From Ketobacter sp. (GTDB taxonomy: Bacteria > Pseudomonadota > Gammaproteobacteria > Pseudomonadales > Ketobacteraceae): 64,000 nt of DNA. Of this stretch, positions 9,784-18,717 are shown in pieces; the stretch's first letter is position 1, and each line of letters opens with the position of its first letter. The position numbers and the translations under genes were made by a program. The DNA is taken from NCBI RefSeq assembly GCF_003671495.1, contig NZ_RCHN01000043.1, forward strand, positions 1 to 64,000, given 5' to 3'. The notes under the pieces were generated by a model. It searched no databases, had not been told where the DNA came from, and saw only the letters and a list, made by a program, of their open reading frames with translations.

Positions 9784-10358
9784 TCTAGGCCCGCCCTCTT
9801 CTTCGCCAGCGCTTCAAAATCGGCATTGATGTTCGCCAACACCTGGTCGGTGATGGTGTTGCGATCAAACTTCTGCATGAAATTCAGGGTAAACCCCCGC
9901 CCCTGGCCAATGTCGGGATGGGTGGAGAAGCCCGGCAGGTAGCTGTCCACAATATCCCGGGCCTCGGGGTCGTCCAGAATCACCCCCACCAGGGTGGAAC
10001 CGGTGGTATACACCACCACACTGGAACCCTCCAGCATTTCCAGCTCCGCGTCCAGGGCTTGCAGGCGCTGATCGGTAATCAGGTCAGGGTAGTAAGGCTG
10101 GATGTCCAGCAGGGTAAGCGGGCGGGCAACATTGATCTGGCGCAGCTCCGCCAGACCGGGCAGGTGTTGCTCCAGCAGGTCCCGGGCTTCGGTGAAATCC
10201 AGCAGGGCACCGATGTTTGACGCCTCCACCGAATAGGAGATCCCCGGCAGGGTCACGGTGGGTTCCTGGGACGGCAGGAAGTAGGAAACGGCAATGCCCA
10301 GCACCACCACCAGGATAAGGGTGCCGCCGATGATAAGAGGGAGTTTGCGTCGAGCCAT
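9780..10358 (-). CDS. Unknown membrane-anchored protein with an internal duplication
   Basis: About 192 aa; two ATGs (10361, 10358) are possible. One N-terminal transmembrane segment (about residues 8-29) is followed by a periplasmic part made of two related units of about 64 residues. Unit 1 carries [13 protein letters not shown] and ITDQ; unit 2 carries [13 protein letters not shown] and ITDQ. The distance between the two motifs is 37 residues in both. No catalytic motif is recognised. It is the first gene of a three-gene operon and overlaps the 2Fe-2S subunit start by 4 nt, which suggests a role with the molybdenum enzyme (anchor, maturation or electron coupling). That role is inference. 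Confidence 0.85.
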   Translation of the reverse strand: MARRKLPLIIGGTLILVVVLGIAVSYFLPSQEPTVTLPGISYSVEASNIGALLDFTEARDLLEQHLPGLAELRQINVARPLTLLDIQPYYPDLITDQRLQALDAELEMLEGSSVVVYTTGSTLVGVILDDPEARDIVDSYLPGFSTHPDIGQGRGFTLNFMQKFDRNTITDQVLANINADFEALAKKRAGLE

Positions 10359-10470
10359 CATAGTCTACAGACAGGTGCTATTCTCGTTATTTTCTCCCAC
10401 TATACACCATTGTTGATTACAAAGAAATTTTCTCCTGGACCTGGGTGCGGGGCTGGATGCAGTTCAGGGT

Positions 10471-11619
10471 TCAGGGTCGGGCGTGGAACAGGTGGTTCAG
10501 GAAACGGGCGGTTTCGTTCAAGGCCTGGCGGCGCTGGCGGAAAAAACGAATGCTGAGGAAGCCATGTACGGTGTCCTTATAATCCAGCCAGGTCACCGGC
10601 ACCTGGGCTTCCCGCAGTTTTTTCACATACTGCTCACCACTGTCATGCAGTGGGTCGAACCCGGCGGTCACCACCAGGGTGGGCGGCAACCCGGCATGAC
10701 TGGGGGCCAGTAACGGGGACAGGTCAGGGTGGGCAAGATCCTCCACCTGACCGGCATAGGCTTCCCGAAACGCGGTCATCATGTCCCGGGTGAGGCCGTA
10801 ACCGTCGCTGAAATTCAGCATGCTGTGGTTTGCAGAACCTTGCTGGTTTTCAGTTCGAGTGACGTGCTGGCGGTCGCTCAGGACAAGCCGAAAGTCCGTG
10901 AGCGGGTAGTAAAGGATTTGCGCAGCAATCCGTGGACCGGACTCCCGCAGCGCGCGCAATGCCACTACAGCACTGATACCGCCGCCGGCACTGTCCCCCG
11001 CCACCACCAGTTTGTTGGCGTCCGCCCCCAGCTGGGCGGCGTGTTCAGCCACCCAACGCACCGCGGCATAGCCGTCGTCAATGGCGGCGGGAAACGGAAA
11101 GCGCGGCGCCAGCCGGTAGTCCACCGACACCACAATGGTTTTGCCAGCGTTGGCCAGGGAACGGCACTGATCATCGAACTGATCCAGGTTGCCCAGGGTA
11201 AACCCGCCACCGTGAAAATACACCACCACCGGCAACTCACCAGCAAGGTTTGCCGTGACATTCGGCCAATAAACCCGGGCCGGAATGTCGCCCTCGGCGC
11301 CACTGATGTGGATGTCTTCCGTTTTGTGTACCGGTTCATTGGGCAGCGCCATGCTGAGGGGGTAGAGCAGGTTCAGTCGAACCGGTTGCTGGAACGCCAT
11401 GCCCTTATCCGGTCGAAAGCGAATGCCGAACTCCAGCAGATTCAGGGACAGGGCCGCCCGCAGGTCCAACCGTCCATAGGGGGTTTGCGTATTCAGGTAG
11501 GCCAGGTACGCAAAGGCCGCTGCGGCCGCAAGGGCCATCCACCACGCACAGAGCCACCAGGCCAGAAGCCCGGCGAGCAACGACAACCGCAGCAGCATTT
11601 TTTTATTGTTCTGGATCAT
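10471..11619 (-). CDS. Alpha/beta hydrolase, HSL-type esterase/lipase
   Basis: Esterase of the hormone-sensitive lipase family (382 aa). The oxyanion motif HGGG is at residues 136-139, the nucleophile elbow GDSAG at 208-212 (Ser210), the acid Asp322 in GFDPLHDSG and His352 in TVHGF. Residues 8-41 are strongly hydrophobic, so the enzyme is probably anchored to the inner membrane. The natural substrate is unknown; short and medium acyl esters are usual for the family. It starts 26 nt after the end of the RND pump gene on the same strand and is probably the last gene of that operon. Confidence 0.88.
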   Translation of the reverse strand: MIQNNKKMLLRLSLLAGLLAWWLCAWWMALAAAAAFAYLAYLNTQTPYGRLDLRAALSLNLLEFGIRFRPDKGMAFQQPVRLNLLYPLSMALPNEPVHKTEDIHISGAEGDIPARVYWPNVTANLAGELPVVVYFHGGGFTLGNLDQFDDQCRSLANAGKTIVVSVDYRLAPRFPFPAAIDDGYAAVRWVAEHAAQLGADANKLVVAGDSAGGGISAVVALRALRESGPRIAAQILYYPLTDFRLVLSDRQHVTRTENQQGSANHSMLNFSDGYGLTRDMMTAFREAYAGQVEDLAHPDLSPLLAPSHAGLPPTLVVTAGFDPLHDSGEQYVKKLREAQVPVTWLDYKDTVHGFLSIRFFRQRRQALNETARFLNHLFHARP

Positions 11620-11645
11620 GTCAACTCACTGTTAAGAGGCGCAGG

Positions 11646-14600
11646 TTACTTCTGGCTCTGACTTGCCGGTGCCCTACCCCGCAACACCCAGATCAGAAAG
11701 CACGGCAAAAACGTCAGCGTGATGACAGTGGAACAGAAAATCCCCGCCAGCACCACCACCCCGACGCCCCGATACAGCTCGGTGCCCGCGCCGGGAATCA
11801 ACACCAGCGGCGCGAGCCCGAAAATGGTGGTGAAGGTGGACATGAGGATCGGCCGCAGGCGCGTATTGAGCGCATCCATCACCGCATCCTGTACCGATTC
11901 ATAACCCCGCGCCAGGTTCTGCCGGGTCTGGTCCACAATCAGGATGGGATTGTTCACCACCGTGCCCAACAGAATCAGGAAGCCCAGCATGGTGATCATA
12001 TCAAACGGCTGGCTGACCCCGACGGCGTTCAACCCGATCAGGCCCACCAGACCACCGGCCAGACCCAGCGGAATGGTGGTGAGGATCACCAGCGGATAGC
12101 CCCAGTGATTAAAAATGGCCACCAGCAGCAGGTAAATCAGCACCAACGCCACCAGGAAGTTTCCGGTTAGCGCCCCGCGAGTAGCCTCCAGCTGATCCGC
12201 AGCGCCGGAAATATCAATGTTGACGCCGGGGGCCACATCACCGGCGGCCCGCAACTGCGGAATCAACTCATTCTGCACTTTGGCCACCGCGGTCTCCAAC
12301 GCCACGGCACGGGGCGGGATGATGCGCAGGGTAACCGTACGACGACCATCGACGCGGCGTACTTCGGCACTGTCGACGGTTTCACGCAGGGTGGCCAGGG
12401 CGCTCAAGGGCAGCACGCCGCCGGCGGGGGTCATCACCGGCAGATCCTGCATGTGCTCCAGTTGCCGATGCTGGCCGGCATCGCTGAGCAGGAAGATATC
12501 CACCTTGTCGTCGTCATAGAAAAATTCGTCAACAAAGGCACCGTCACTGAGGGCCGCCACCGCATAGCCAAATTCATCGGCGCTGACCCCGTATTCCGCC
12601 AGCCGCTCCCAGTTGGGGCGCACCTCCACCAAGGGCTGGTCCAACGACAGGGAACGGGGTTCCGACTGGATCTGGGGATTATCAAACAGGGTTTCCGCCA
12701 GACGATAGGCACTCTCCCCGGTGGCATAAAGCTGGGCCAGATCCGGGCCGGAAATATCCAGATTGACCGCCCGGGTGCCACCGTCGTTACTGGAGATGAT
12801 GGAACCCCGCGATGAGAAGGCCCGCATGCCGGGGTATTGCCGGAACAGGCCGGTCAGCGCCTCCATCATGGGTTCGATGTCGTGCTCGCGCACCGGCTCG
12901 GACAAGAACCAGATGCGACCGGAAAACACCGTCATGGCGTAATACTTGAGGGCCGGCACCGGCAGTTGGCCCTGGTCGAACAATGCCGGGTCGGCGTTCA
13001 CTACCGGCTCAATCAACGCCCGCAACTCGGCGCCAATGCCTTCCATCTCCTGCAGGTTGTAGCCCGGCGGTGCAATCATCATGGTGAAGGCTTTGGGTTC
13101 TTCCCCTTCGGGCAGGTATTCCGCCGCCGGCATCCACCAATAGGCCAGGCCCACGGTGCTCACCAACGCCACCACCATGGTCACAAAACGGCGGGTGGGT
13201 AACGCCACCAGCCAGGCCACTTTCTGCATCAGCCAGCGTTGCAGACCCGTGTGCGGCTCGCCCTGGTTGCTATTCTGAGCTTGAGCACCGAATCCCATAC
13301 GCGCGCTGGCCGCGGGCACCACCGCGATGGCCACCAGCATGGACGCCAGAATGGCGGCGGAAATGGCAATGGCAATGTCCGAATACAGCTGGCCGGCTTC
13401 TTCCTGCACAAACAAAATGGGCGCAAACACCAGCACCGTGGTCAACGACGACGCCAGTACCGCCGGCCAGACTTCGCGTACACCGGTCAGCGCCGACTCA
13501 AACAGGGACAGACCGCGGCGGCGCGCCTGCTCAATGCTTTCCAGCACCACAATGGTATTGTCCACCGTCATGCCGATGGCGAAGGCCACCCCCGCCAGGG
13601 AGATGACATTGATGGTGCGATCGAACGCCAGCAAACCCAGAAATGCGGCGATGGTACAAATGGGAATGCTGATCACCCCCACCAGGGTGGCACGGAACGA
13701 ACGCAGGAACAGGAACATCACCAGGGTGGCCAGCGCCGCCCCCAATGCCAGGTTGGTCCACACATTGCGAATGGACGCCTGCACATAGCGCACATCGTCA
13801 CCCAGCAACACCATGCGCAGACCGTTGGGTTCCAGCAGGTCCCGCTCCATGGTCTCCAACATTGGCAACAACTGCTGCTTGATGTTGATGACGTTGGAAC
13901 CGGACTCGCGCCGCACCGCCAGACGAATGCTGCGTTCCCCTTCCTGATAGGCGCTGACACGGGATTCGTAATGATCCAGCACCACCGTGGCCACATCCTT
14001 GAGCCGCACAGTGGCGTTGTTGTGTTGCGACAGAATCAGGTTTTCCAGTTCCGCCAGCGTTTCAAAACGCCCCACCGTACGAATCAGGTAACGGCGCTTG
14101 CCGCTGTCGATATCCCCCGCAGAGGTGTCGGAATTGCGGGCCCGCACCACGCTGCGCACCTGCGCCAGGGTCAGCCCCCGTTGCGCGAGTTTTTCCGGAT
14201 TGAACAGGATCTGCAGCTGACGCTCGGAACCACCGTGCACGTCCACCTCGGAGATGCCTTCGATACGCTCCATCCGCGGCCGCACAAAATCGTCCACAAA
14301 ATCGAACATCATATCCATGTCCAACTGCAGCGGGTTGCCCGGCTGCGGCAGCACACTGAAATACATGAACGCGTTTTCGGAAAAGGAACTGCTGAACAGC
14401 CTGGGCTGATCCACGTTTTCCGGATAGGAAGACACCTGACTCAGGGCGTTGCTGACTTCAATCAGGGTTTCGTTGATATCCACCCCAAAGGGGAACTCCA
14501 GTTCAATGGAGGCTTCCCCGGTCTCGGCGCTGGACAGCATGCGTTGCAGATTGGGCACCGTGCGCAGATAACGTTCCTGCTCGATGAGGATTTCCTTTTC

Positions 14601-14771
14601 CACATCCTGCGGCGTGGCCCCGGCCCAGCCGGTTTGCACACTGATGGTCCGTACTTCCAGATCGGGGATCATCTGCACTGGAATACGCAGGGCGGACACC
14701 AGCCCCAGTACACAGACAATCAGAACCGTGACGCTGACAATAATGCCCTGGCGGATACTGGCTTCAAACAT
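11646..14771 (-). CDS. RND efflux transporter, inner-membrane pump
   Basis: Proton-driven tripartite efflux pump of the AcrB/MexF superfamily, 1041 aa, with the usual 12 transmembrane helices in two halves and two large periplasmic loops. Hallmarks seen are GMTVDNTIVVLESIEQARRRG in helix 4 (Asp for proton relay) and the C-terminal FLILLGTVVNNPILIVDQTR. It starts 20 nt after the adaptor gene. The substrate cannot be assigned. No outer-membrane channel gene is present, so it would use a TolC-like protein encoded elsewhere. A Fur-box-like site upstream of the operon hints at iron-linked control. Confidence 0.92.
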   Translation of the reverse strand: MFEASIRQGIIVSVTVLIVCVLGLVSALRIPVQMIPDLEVRTISVQTGWAGATPQDVEKEILIEQERYLRTVPNLQRMLSSAETGEASIELEFPFGVDINETLIEVSNALSQVSSYPENVDQPRLFSSSFSENAFMYFSVLPQPGNPLQLDMDMMFDFVDDFVRPRMERIEGISEVDVHGGSERQLQILFNPEKLAQRGLTLAQVRSVVRARNSDTSAGDIDSGKRRYLIRTVGRFETLAELENLILSQHNNATVRLKDVATVVLDHYESRVSAYQEGERSIRLAVRRESGSNVINIKQQLLPMLETMERDLLEPNGLRMVLLGDDVRYVQASIRNVWTNLALGAALATLVMFLFLRSFRATLVGVISIPICTIAAFLGLLAFDRTINVISLAGVAFAIGMTVDNTIVVLESIEQARRRGLSLFESALTGVREVWPAVLASSLTTVLVFAPILFVQEEAGQLYSDIAIAISAAILASMLVAIAVVPAASARMGFGAQAQNSNQGEPHTGLQRWLMQKVAWLVALPTRRFVTMVVALVSTVGLAYWWMPAAEYLPEGEEPKAFTMMIAPPGYNLQEMEGIGAELRALIEPVVNADPALFDQGQLPVPALKYYAMTVFSGRIWFLSEPVREHDIEPMMEALTGLFRQYPGMRAFSSRGSIISSNDGGTRAVNLDISGPDLAQLYATGESAYRLAETLFDNPQIQSEPRSLSLDQPLVEVRPNWERLAEYGVSADEFGYAVAALSDGAFVDEFFYDDDKVDIFLLSDAGQHRQLEHMQDLPVMTPAGGVLPLSALATLRETVDSAEVRRVDGRRTVTLRIIPPRAVALETAVAKVQNELIPQLRAAGDVAPGVNIDISGAADQLEATRGALTGNFLVALVLIYLLLVAIFNHWGYPLVILTTIPLGLAGGLVGLIGLNAVGVSQPFDMITMLGFLILLGTVVNNPILIVDQTRQNLARGYESVQDAVMDALNTRLRPILMSTFTTIFGLAPLVLIPGAGTELYRGVGVVVLAGIFCSTVITLTFLPCFLIWVLRGRAPASQSQK

Positions 14772-14790
14772 AATGCTTCACACCACCCGC

Positions 14791-15864
14791 TCAGGAACCA
14801 TTGACCACATGCACCGGCTGGTCCTGGCGCAATATTTCATTGCCCCGCACCACCACCGGTTCGCTTTCCGGCAGGCCGGACAACACTTCCACCTGCTCCC
14901 CCAGGTTGCGCCCCAAGGTGACCTGACGACGCTGGGCCACCGCTTCAGAGCCGTTTTCCACCACAGTGAAGACGCTGAAACCACCATCCGGATTACGCAA
15001 CAACGCATCCCGCGGCACCGTCAGTACCCGGCCATCCTGCTTGAAGGTAAGAATCGCCCGAGCGGAGGCACCGGGCAGCAGGGCCGCACTGGGTTCTGTG
15101 CTCACCAGGCGCAAGCGGAAGGTCCGGCTCGCCGCATCGGCCACCGGCACCTGCGCCACAATGCGACCGGGCAGGGCCAGATCGGGTCGCACATCCGGGC
15201 GAATCAGGATGTCAGTATCGCTGTTGATATCACCGTACTGTTCCTGGGGCACCTGCACATCCAGGTACAGATCCCGGGTGGCCACCACTTCCAGCACCGG
15301 TGTGCCGCGGGTCACCCATTCCCCCACTTCCGTCAGCTTATGCACCACCACGCCGGCGAAGGGCGCCTTGATATGGTGCCAGTCCAAGCGTTGCTGCTGG
15401 GCGGCCAACTGGGCTTTGGCCGCATCCAACGCCGCCTGGGAGGATGCCAACGCCGCCTGGCGCAACGCCAGTTCGTTCTGTGGCAGGTGATTGTCGCGGG
15501 TCAACCGCAGGGCCTCATTCACCAGGCGCTGGTGCTCATCCACCTGGGCCTGGGCCGCCGCCACGTTGGCCGCCAGGCGGGCGTGTTCGTGTTGTTCCAG
15601 GCTGGCATCCAGCTCCAGCAGCAACTGGCCCTGCTTCACCTCCGCACCGGCATCCACCTGCATGCGGGCCACCGCACCGTCCACCCGCGCCGACACCTGG
15701 GATCGTTGCACCGCCACCAGGGTGCCCGACAGCCGCAGCTCCCGGGTTGCCGCACTTTGACTGGGTGACACCAGTTCAACCGGCACCGCAGTTTGCCCCT
15801 GTGCCACGGTTGCCAACAATACCGATAGCAGCAACCCCCAACGCCAATACTGACAGCGTTCCAT
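14791..15864 (-). CDS. RND efflux periplasmic adaptor (HlyD/MFP family)
   Basis: Membrane-fusion protein linking the RND pump to an outer-membrane channel, 357 aa. A signal peptide covers residues 1-24 (cleavage near AQG/QTA). Then follow a lipoyl half (VDAGAEVKQGQLLLELD), a long alanine- and glutamine-rich coiled-coil hairpin (about 90-155), the second lipoyl half (APFAGVVVHKLTEVGEWV) and beta-barrel domains. It has no lipobox cysteine. It is first in the operon with the RND pump and the esterase. Confidence 0.92.
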   Translation of the reverse strand: MERCQYWRWGLLLSVLLATVAQGQTAVPVELVSPSQSAATRELRLSGTLVAVQRSQVSARVDGAVARMQVDAGAEVKQGQLLLELDASLEQHEHARLAANVAAAQAQVDEHQRLVNEALRLTRDNHLPQNELALRQAALASSQAALDAAKAQLAAQQQRLDWHHIKAPFAGVVVHKLTEVGEWVTRGTPVLEVVATRDLYLDVQVPQEQYGDINSDTDILIRPDVRPDLALPGRIVAQVPVADAASRTFRLRLVSTEPSAALLPGASARAILTFKQDGRVLTVPRDALLRNPDGGFSVFTVVENGSEAVAQRRQVTLGRNLGEQVEVLSGLPESEPVVVRGNEILRQDQPVHVVNGS

Positions 15865-15891
15865 ACAACCCCCGCTTTGGTCTCACAAATC

Positions 15892-15909
15892 TAAATGAGA
15901 ACCATTAAT
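15892..15909 (-). promoter_or_regulatory. Fur-box-like operator upstream of the RND operon
   Basis: The 18-nt element AATGAGAACCATT with flanking A/T (15892-15909) closely resembles the gammaproteobacterial Fur site AATGAGAATCATT. It lies about 30-45 nt upstream of the adaptor ATG (15864), in the promoter zone of the minus-strand RND operon. The match was judged by eye. Confidence 0.45.
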
Positions 15910-15946
15910 AACATCATGAGGGGGGCAAACTCAATTGACGATCGGA

Positions 15947-16783
15947 TCAGGTATGGCCAGCTTTGGCCCGGTGACGAATCAAAATGGACTGGGTGCAGAA
16001 GCCCACGGCTCCATGCTCATCAAAGATCTGACCCACCACCGTGCCGGCACCCAGGTCCTCGTAGGTGGCGTGGGTTTGGATACCGATCCATTCCCCTTCG
16101 GCCGGGCGATGCAGGTTGATGGTGGTATCGGGATTGATGCCGAAAAACGGCTGGGCGTCGAACGCCTCTCCGGTAAGAATGCGGTTGGCAATGGCAGGAA
16201 TGGAATAAGTCCAGTCAGCGGCCAGGGCTACCCGCATAAAGGGCGTTACCGTCTGCTCCGGAAGCACCGGTTGTTTTAACCGAATCCACATGACGGCGGG
16301 TTGGGTGGTGACATCCACCCGAATCTCAATAGCATGGTGAAAACCCGGTTTGTCCGCCACGTGCCGAAACAGTGGCACCGGTGACGGAGCCGGCAGGGTG
16401 GGAACAGTGCCCTGGAATTTCAGGCGCTCCACCACCGGCACGGTGTCCAGTCGATAACGCATGGCGCTGGCGCGTACACACTCTTTGCCCTCCGCCAAGA
16501 TGGAGACATCCAATGTTTCCACATTACGCCCCCCGCGGCGCACGTCAGACTTCAATTCAATAGAGGACAACGGAGCCGCATTCATCATATCCACGGTCAA
16601 CCGGGTCACCTGGCGGGGAATGTCGGTGGCCACCCGCTCCACCGCAATGGCCGCCATCAACAACATGGCACTGCCGTGTTGAGTGCCGGGGTACCAGGGC
16701 CCGGTCGCCAGATGGGTAGGCAGCAACAGATCACCGTCCTGGTGAAAAACGGGGAAATCCGCTGAAATCTCGATTGGGCTCAT
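15947..16783 (-). CDS. Acyl-CoA thioesterase-like protein (TesB-type double hotdog)
   Basis: 278 aa. The layout matches the TesB/4HBT_3 double-hotdog thioesterases. The first half includes GSAMLLMAAIAVERVA and VTRLTVDMMNAAPLSSIELKSDVRRGGRNVE (lipid-binding strands and typical RxGR turn); the second half includes ADWTYSIPA and NPDTTINLHRPAEGEWIGIQTHATYEDLGAGTVVGQIFDEHG, with the conserved Asp-Thr/Asn pair and Gly-rich end. It would hydrolyse acyl-CoA thioesters in the cytoplasm. The gene is monocistronic; 5' of it lies a 250-nt divergent region. Confidence 0.8.
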   Translation of the reverse strand: MSPIEISADFPVFHQDGDLLLPTHLATGPWYPGTQHGSAMLLMAAIAVERVATDIPRQVTRLTVDMMNAAPLSSIELKSDVRRGGRNVETLDVSILAEGKECVRASAMRYRLDTVPVVERLKFQGTVPTLPAPSPVPLFRHVADKPGFHHAIEIRVDVTTQPAVMWIRLKQPVLPEQTVTPFMRVALAADWTYSIPAIANRILTGEAFDAQPFFGINPDTTINLHRPAEGEWIGIQTHATYEDLGAGTVVGQIFDEHGAVGFCTQSILIRHRAKAGHT

Positions 16784-17031
16784 TGGGCGTTACCTTAAAT
16801 CCACTGCAAAAGTGCAAGATGGTAAGGAGCTTTAGCAGCCATGGCTATGACAGGAATTGACAAAACAATGTTCAAATTGAGCAGAATTTGACAGCAGCGG
16901 CAAACCGGTATTCACCAACAAAAGTGAATGTTTATCCAATTACAAAACGCTGTAATCAATGAGTCGACAAAACCCCGACGGTGGTCATAATGGATGAGTA
17001 ACGCAGATTGGATCGCTGTCTCACAAATAGA
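16784..17031. other. Divergent intergenic region
   Basis: A 248-nt A/T-richer spacer between the thioesterase (minus) and an alpha/beta hydrolase (plus). It must hold both promoters. A small nested inverted repeat (TTACC 16790-16794 with GGTAA 16821-16825; CACT with AGTG inside) lies in the thioesterase leader. No other element was recognised. Confidence 0.4.
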
Positions 17032-17928
17032 ATGCAAAGTATTACAAGTATAATTGTCGAGCTGATTATTCGTCACACCGGGGTCAAAAAACGCAACAAC
17101 ACGCTGCTGCCGAAGCGTATTGAGCGCGCGGCTGCGCCACCCAACCATCCGCCGCCAAAAAAATTTCTGCAACGTTACCGCATTGAAGAACACAACATTG
17201 CGGGTTCCCGCCTGTGGTTGTTCGGCCCCAAAACCCGCCCGGTGAACAATTGGATTTATTATATTCACGGTGGCGCATTTGTGGATGGCATGATGCCCGC
17301 CCATTGGTTGTTTCTGGAAAAGCTGGTGCGCGATACCGACGCGCTGATCGCGGTGCCGGACTATCCATTAACACCGAAAGCCAACGCTGAACAGGCCATG
17401 GATGCATTGCTCGCCGGCTACGATTTTTTTACACAACAGGGCGCAGCCGAGTCTGTCACCTGCATGGGGGATTCCTCCGGTGGCGGCATGTGCGTGGTAC
17501 TCGCCCAGCAATTGGCACAACGATCTTTGCCCGCGCCTGCGCAATTGATACTGCTCTGCCCCTGGCTGGATATTTCGCTGCAGAACCCGGACATCATTGA
17601 ACTGGATAAAGTAGACCCGTTCCTGGGTCTGGAAGGCCTGCACAGTGTTGCGCACTGGTATTCGTCGCGCTTGGGCCTGGATCACCCATTGGCCAACCCC
17701 ATGCGCACCCCGCACACAGATCTACCGCCCATCACCCTGTTCATCGGCAGCCGCGACCTTCTGCAGCCGGACTGCAAGACCTTTCGCGATTCAGTGGAAG
17801 CCAGCGGAGGCAATATCGATTTTCAGTGCTTTCCCAACATGCTGCATTTGTGGATGTTCCTGCCGGTGAAAGAAGCCAAGCCGGTTTACCGGCAGGTAAT
17901 CGCCAAGCTCAACCCACACCGCCAATAA
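17032..17928 (+). CDS. Alpha/beta hydrolase, HSL family
   Basis: Second HSL-type esterase in the window, 298 aa. The oxyanion motif HGGA is at 79-82, the nucleophile elbow GDSSG at 146-150 (Ser148), the acid in GSRDLLQPD and the histidine in NMLHLWMF. PDYPLTPKANAEQAM is the conserved cap-side segment. There is no signal peptide or membrane anchor, so it is cytoplasmic. Start ATG 17032 lacks a good ribosome site; a TTG at 17008 in the same frame is possible. It converges on the truncated haemoglobin gene with no gap (its TAA ends one base before that gene's stop). Confidence 0.86.
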   Translation: MQSITSIIVELIIRHTGVKKRNNTLLPKRIERAAAPPNHPPPKKFLQRYRIEEHNIAGSRLWLFGPKTRPVNNWIYYIHGGAFVDGMMPAHWLFLEKLVRDTDALIAVPDYPLTPKANAEQAMDALLAGYDFFTQQGAAESVTCMGDSSGGGMCVVLAQQLAQRSLPAPAQLILLCPWLDISLQNPDIIELDKVDPFLGLEGLHSVAHWYSSRLGLDHPLANPMRTPHTDLPPITLFIGSRDLLQPDCKTFRDSVEASGGNIDFQCFPNMLHLWMFLPVKEAKPVYRQVIAKLNPHRQ

Positions 17929-18405
17929 TTATTCTTCGTTCATGTCTTCGGCGTCTGGCCCGCTGCCGGCGGGTACGGTGCCAATGGGGAGTGCCCGGTT
18001 TTCAATGGGGCGCGTGCGGTGGGAAAACTCGGTGGGATTGAGCAACGCCTCCTCCAGGTTGGTGGCAATGGAACGGGCGACGTTTCTGGCGCGCTCGCTA
18101 TAGGGCCCAGCATAAAACGCATCCAATGTCGTTTCAAAATGCGCCAGCCAGCGTTGAAAGTGATGCGCGGTGAACGGCCGCTGCAGGTGGATCTCACGAT
18201 GGACGTTCATCATGTGTCGGTTGTATCCGATTTCTCCCAGCAACAATTTACGCCAGAACGCTTCAATGCGGGGCAAGTGCTGGGGCAAATCGATTCCGGC
18301 CACCTCTACAAAAATGGGCGCCAGCTCATCATCGGCCAACAAACGGTTATAAAAACGCGCCACAAAATCACGAATGGCTTGCGGTGAGTCCAGATCCGGT
18401 TTCAT
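17929..18405 (-). CDS. Group III truncated haemoglobin
   Basis: 158-aa haem protein of the group III (P) truncated globin family. The conserved pattern is visible: IRDFVARFYNRLLADDELAPIF (helices A/B), FWRKLLLGEIGY (helix E side), MNVHREIHLQ with the proximal histidine, and HFQRWLAHFETTLDAFYAGP. Such proteins bind O2, NO or related ligands. Start ATG 18405 is preferred because homology begins there; the frame continues upstream to 18513 without family resemblance. It overlaps no gene but abuts the convergent hydrolase. Confidence 0.87.
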   Translation of the reverse strand: MKPDLDSPQAIRDFVARFYNRLLADDELAPIFVEVAGIDLPQHLPRIEAFWRKLLLGEIGYNRHMMNVHREIHLQRPFTAHHFQRWLAHFETTLDAFYAGPYSERARNVARSIATNLEEALLNPTEFSHRTRPIENRALPIGTVPAGSGPDAEDMNEE

Positions 18406-18717
18406 TCCTGCACGGTTCACTGAGTGGTAAATCTCCGTTGTTTGGCTGACGGTAATTCCCCTCCAGTCTACCCCAGGGTCAATACACTCATAAACCCTAG
18501 CCGTTCCGGCCAAACGCTTTGGTCGCGCTCGCTTCGCGGAAATTAACTTGGCTATGCTTGGCCCGCCTGATCAACACAGGCGGACATTCCTCTATTTCCT
18601 GGCATTGGATCGGGACGCAGTTAGCAGGAGCCCAAACCACTGACTGCCCCTGTGTTTCCTGTAAAAGGAACACCGTTGCGTGCAGACAGTCACGTTTAAG
18701 AACAACAAGGAATGATC
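18406..18717. other. Divergent intergenic region upstream of the polyester hydrolase
   Basis: A 312-nt spacer between the truncated haemoglobin (minus) and the PETase-like gene (plus). No confident promoter was found. An imperfect inverted repeat GTGTTTCCT / AGGAACAC lies at about 18652-18673, 45 nt before the start codon. The Shine-Dalgarno AAGGA for the hydrolase is at 18707-18711. Confidence 0.4.

Noticed and set aside
13239-14804. Long 521-codon plus-strand open frame antisense to the first RND pump
   Set aside because: Very rich in His, Gln and Arg with no family resemblance; it mirrors codon bias of the real minus-strand RND gene.
16790-16825. Nested inverted repeat in the thioesterase leader that might hide its ribosome site
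   Set aside because: Stems are only 4-5 bp with a long loop; no known riboswitch class fits.
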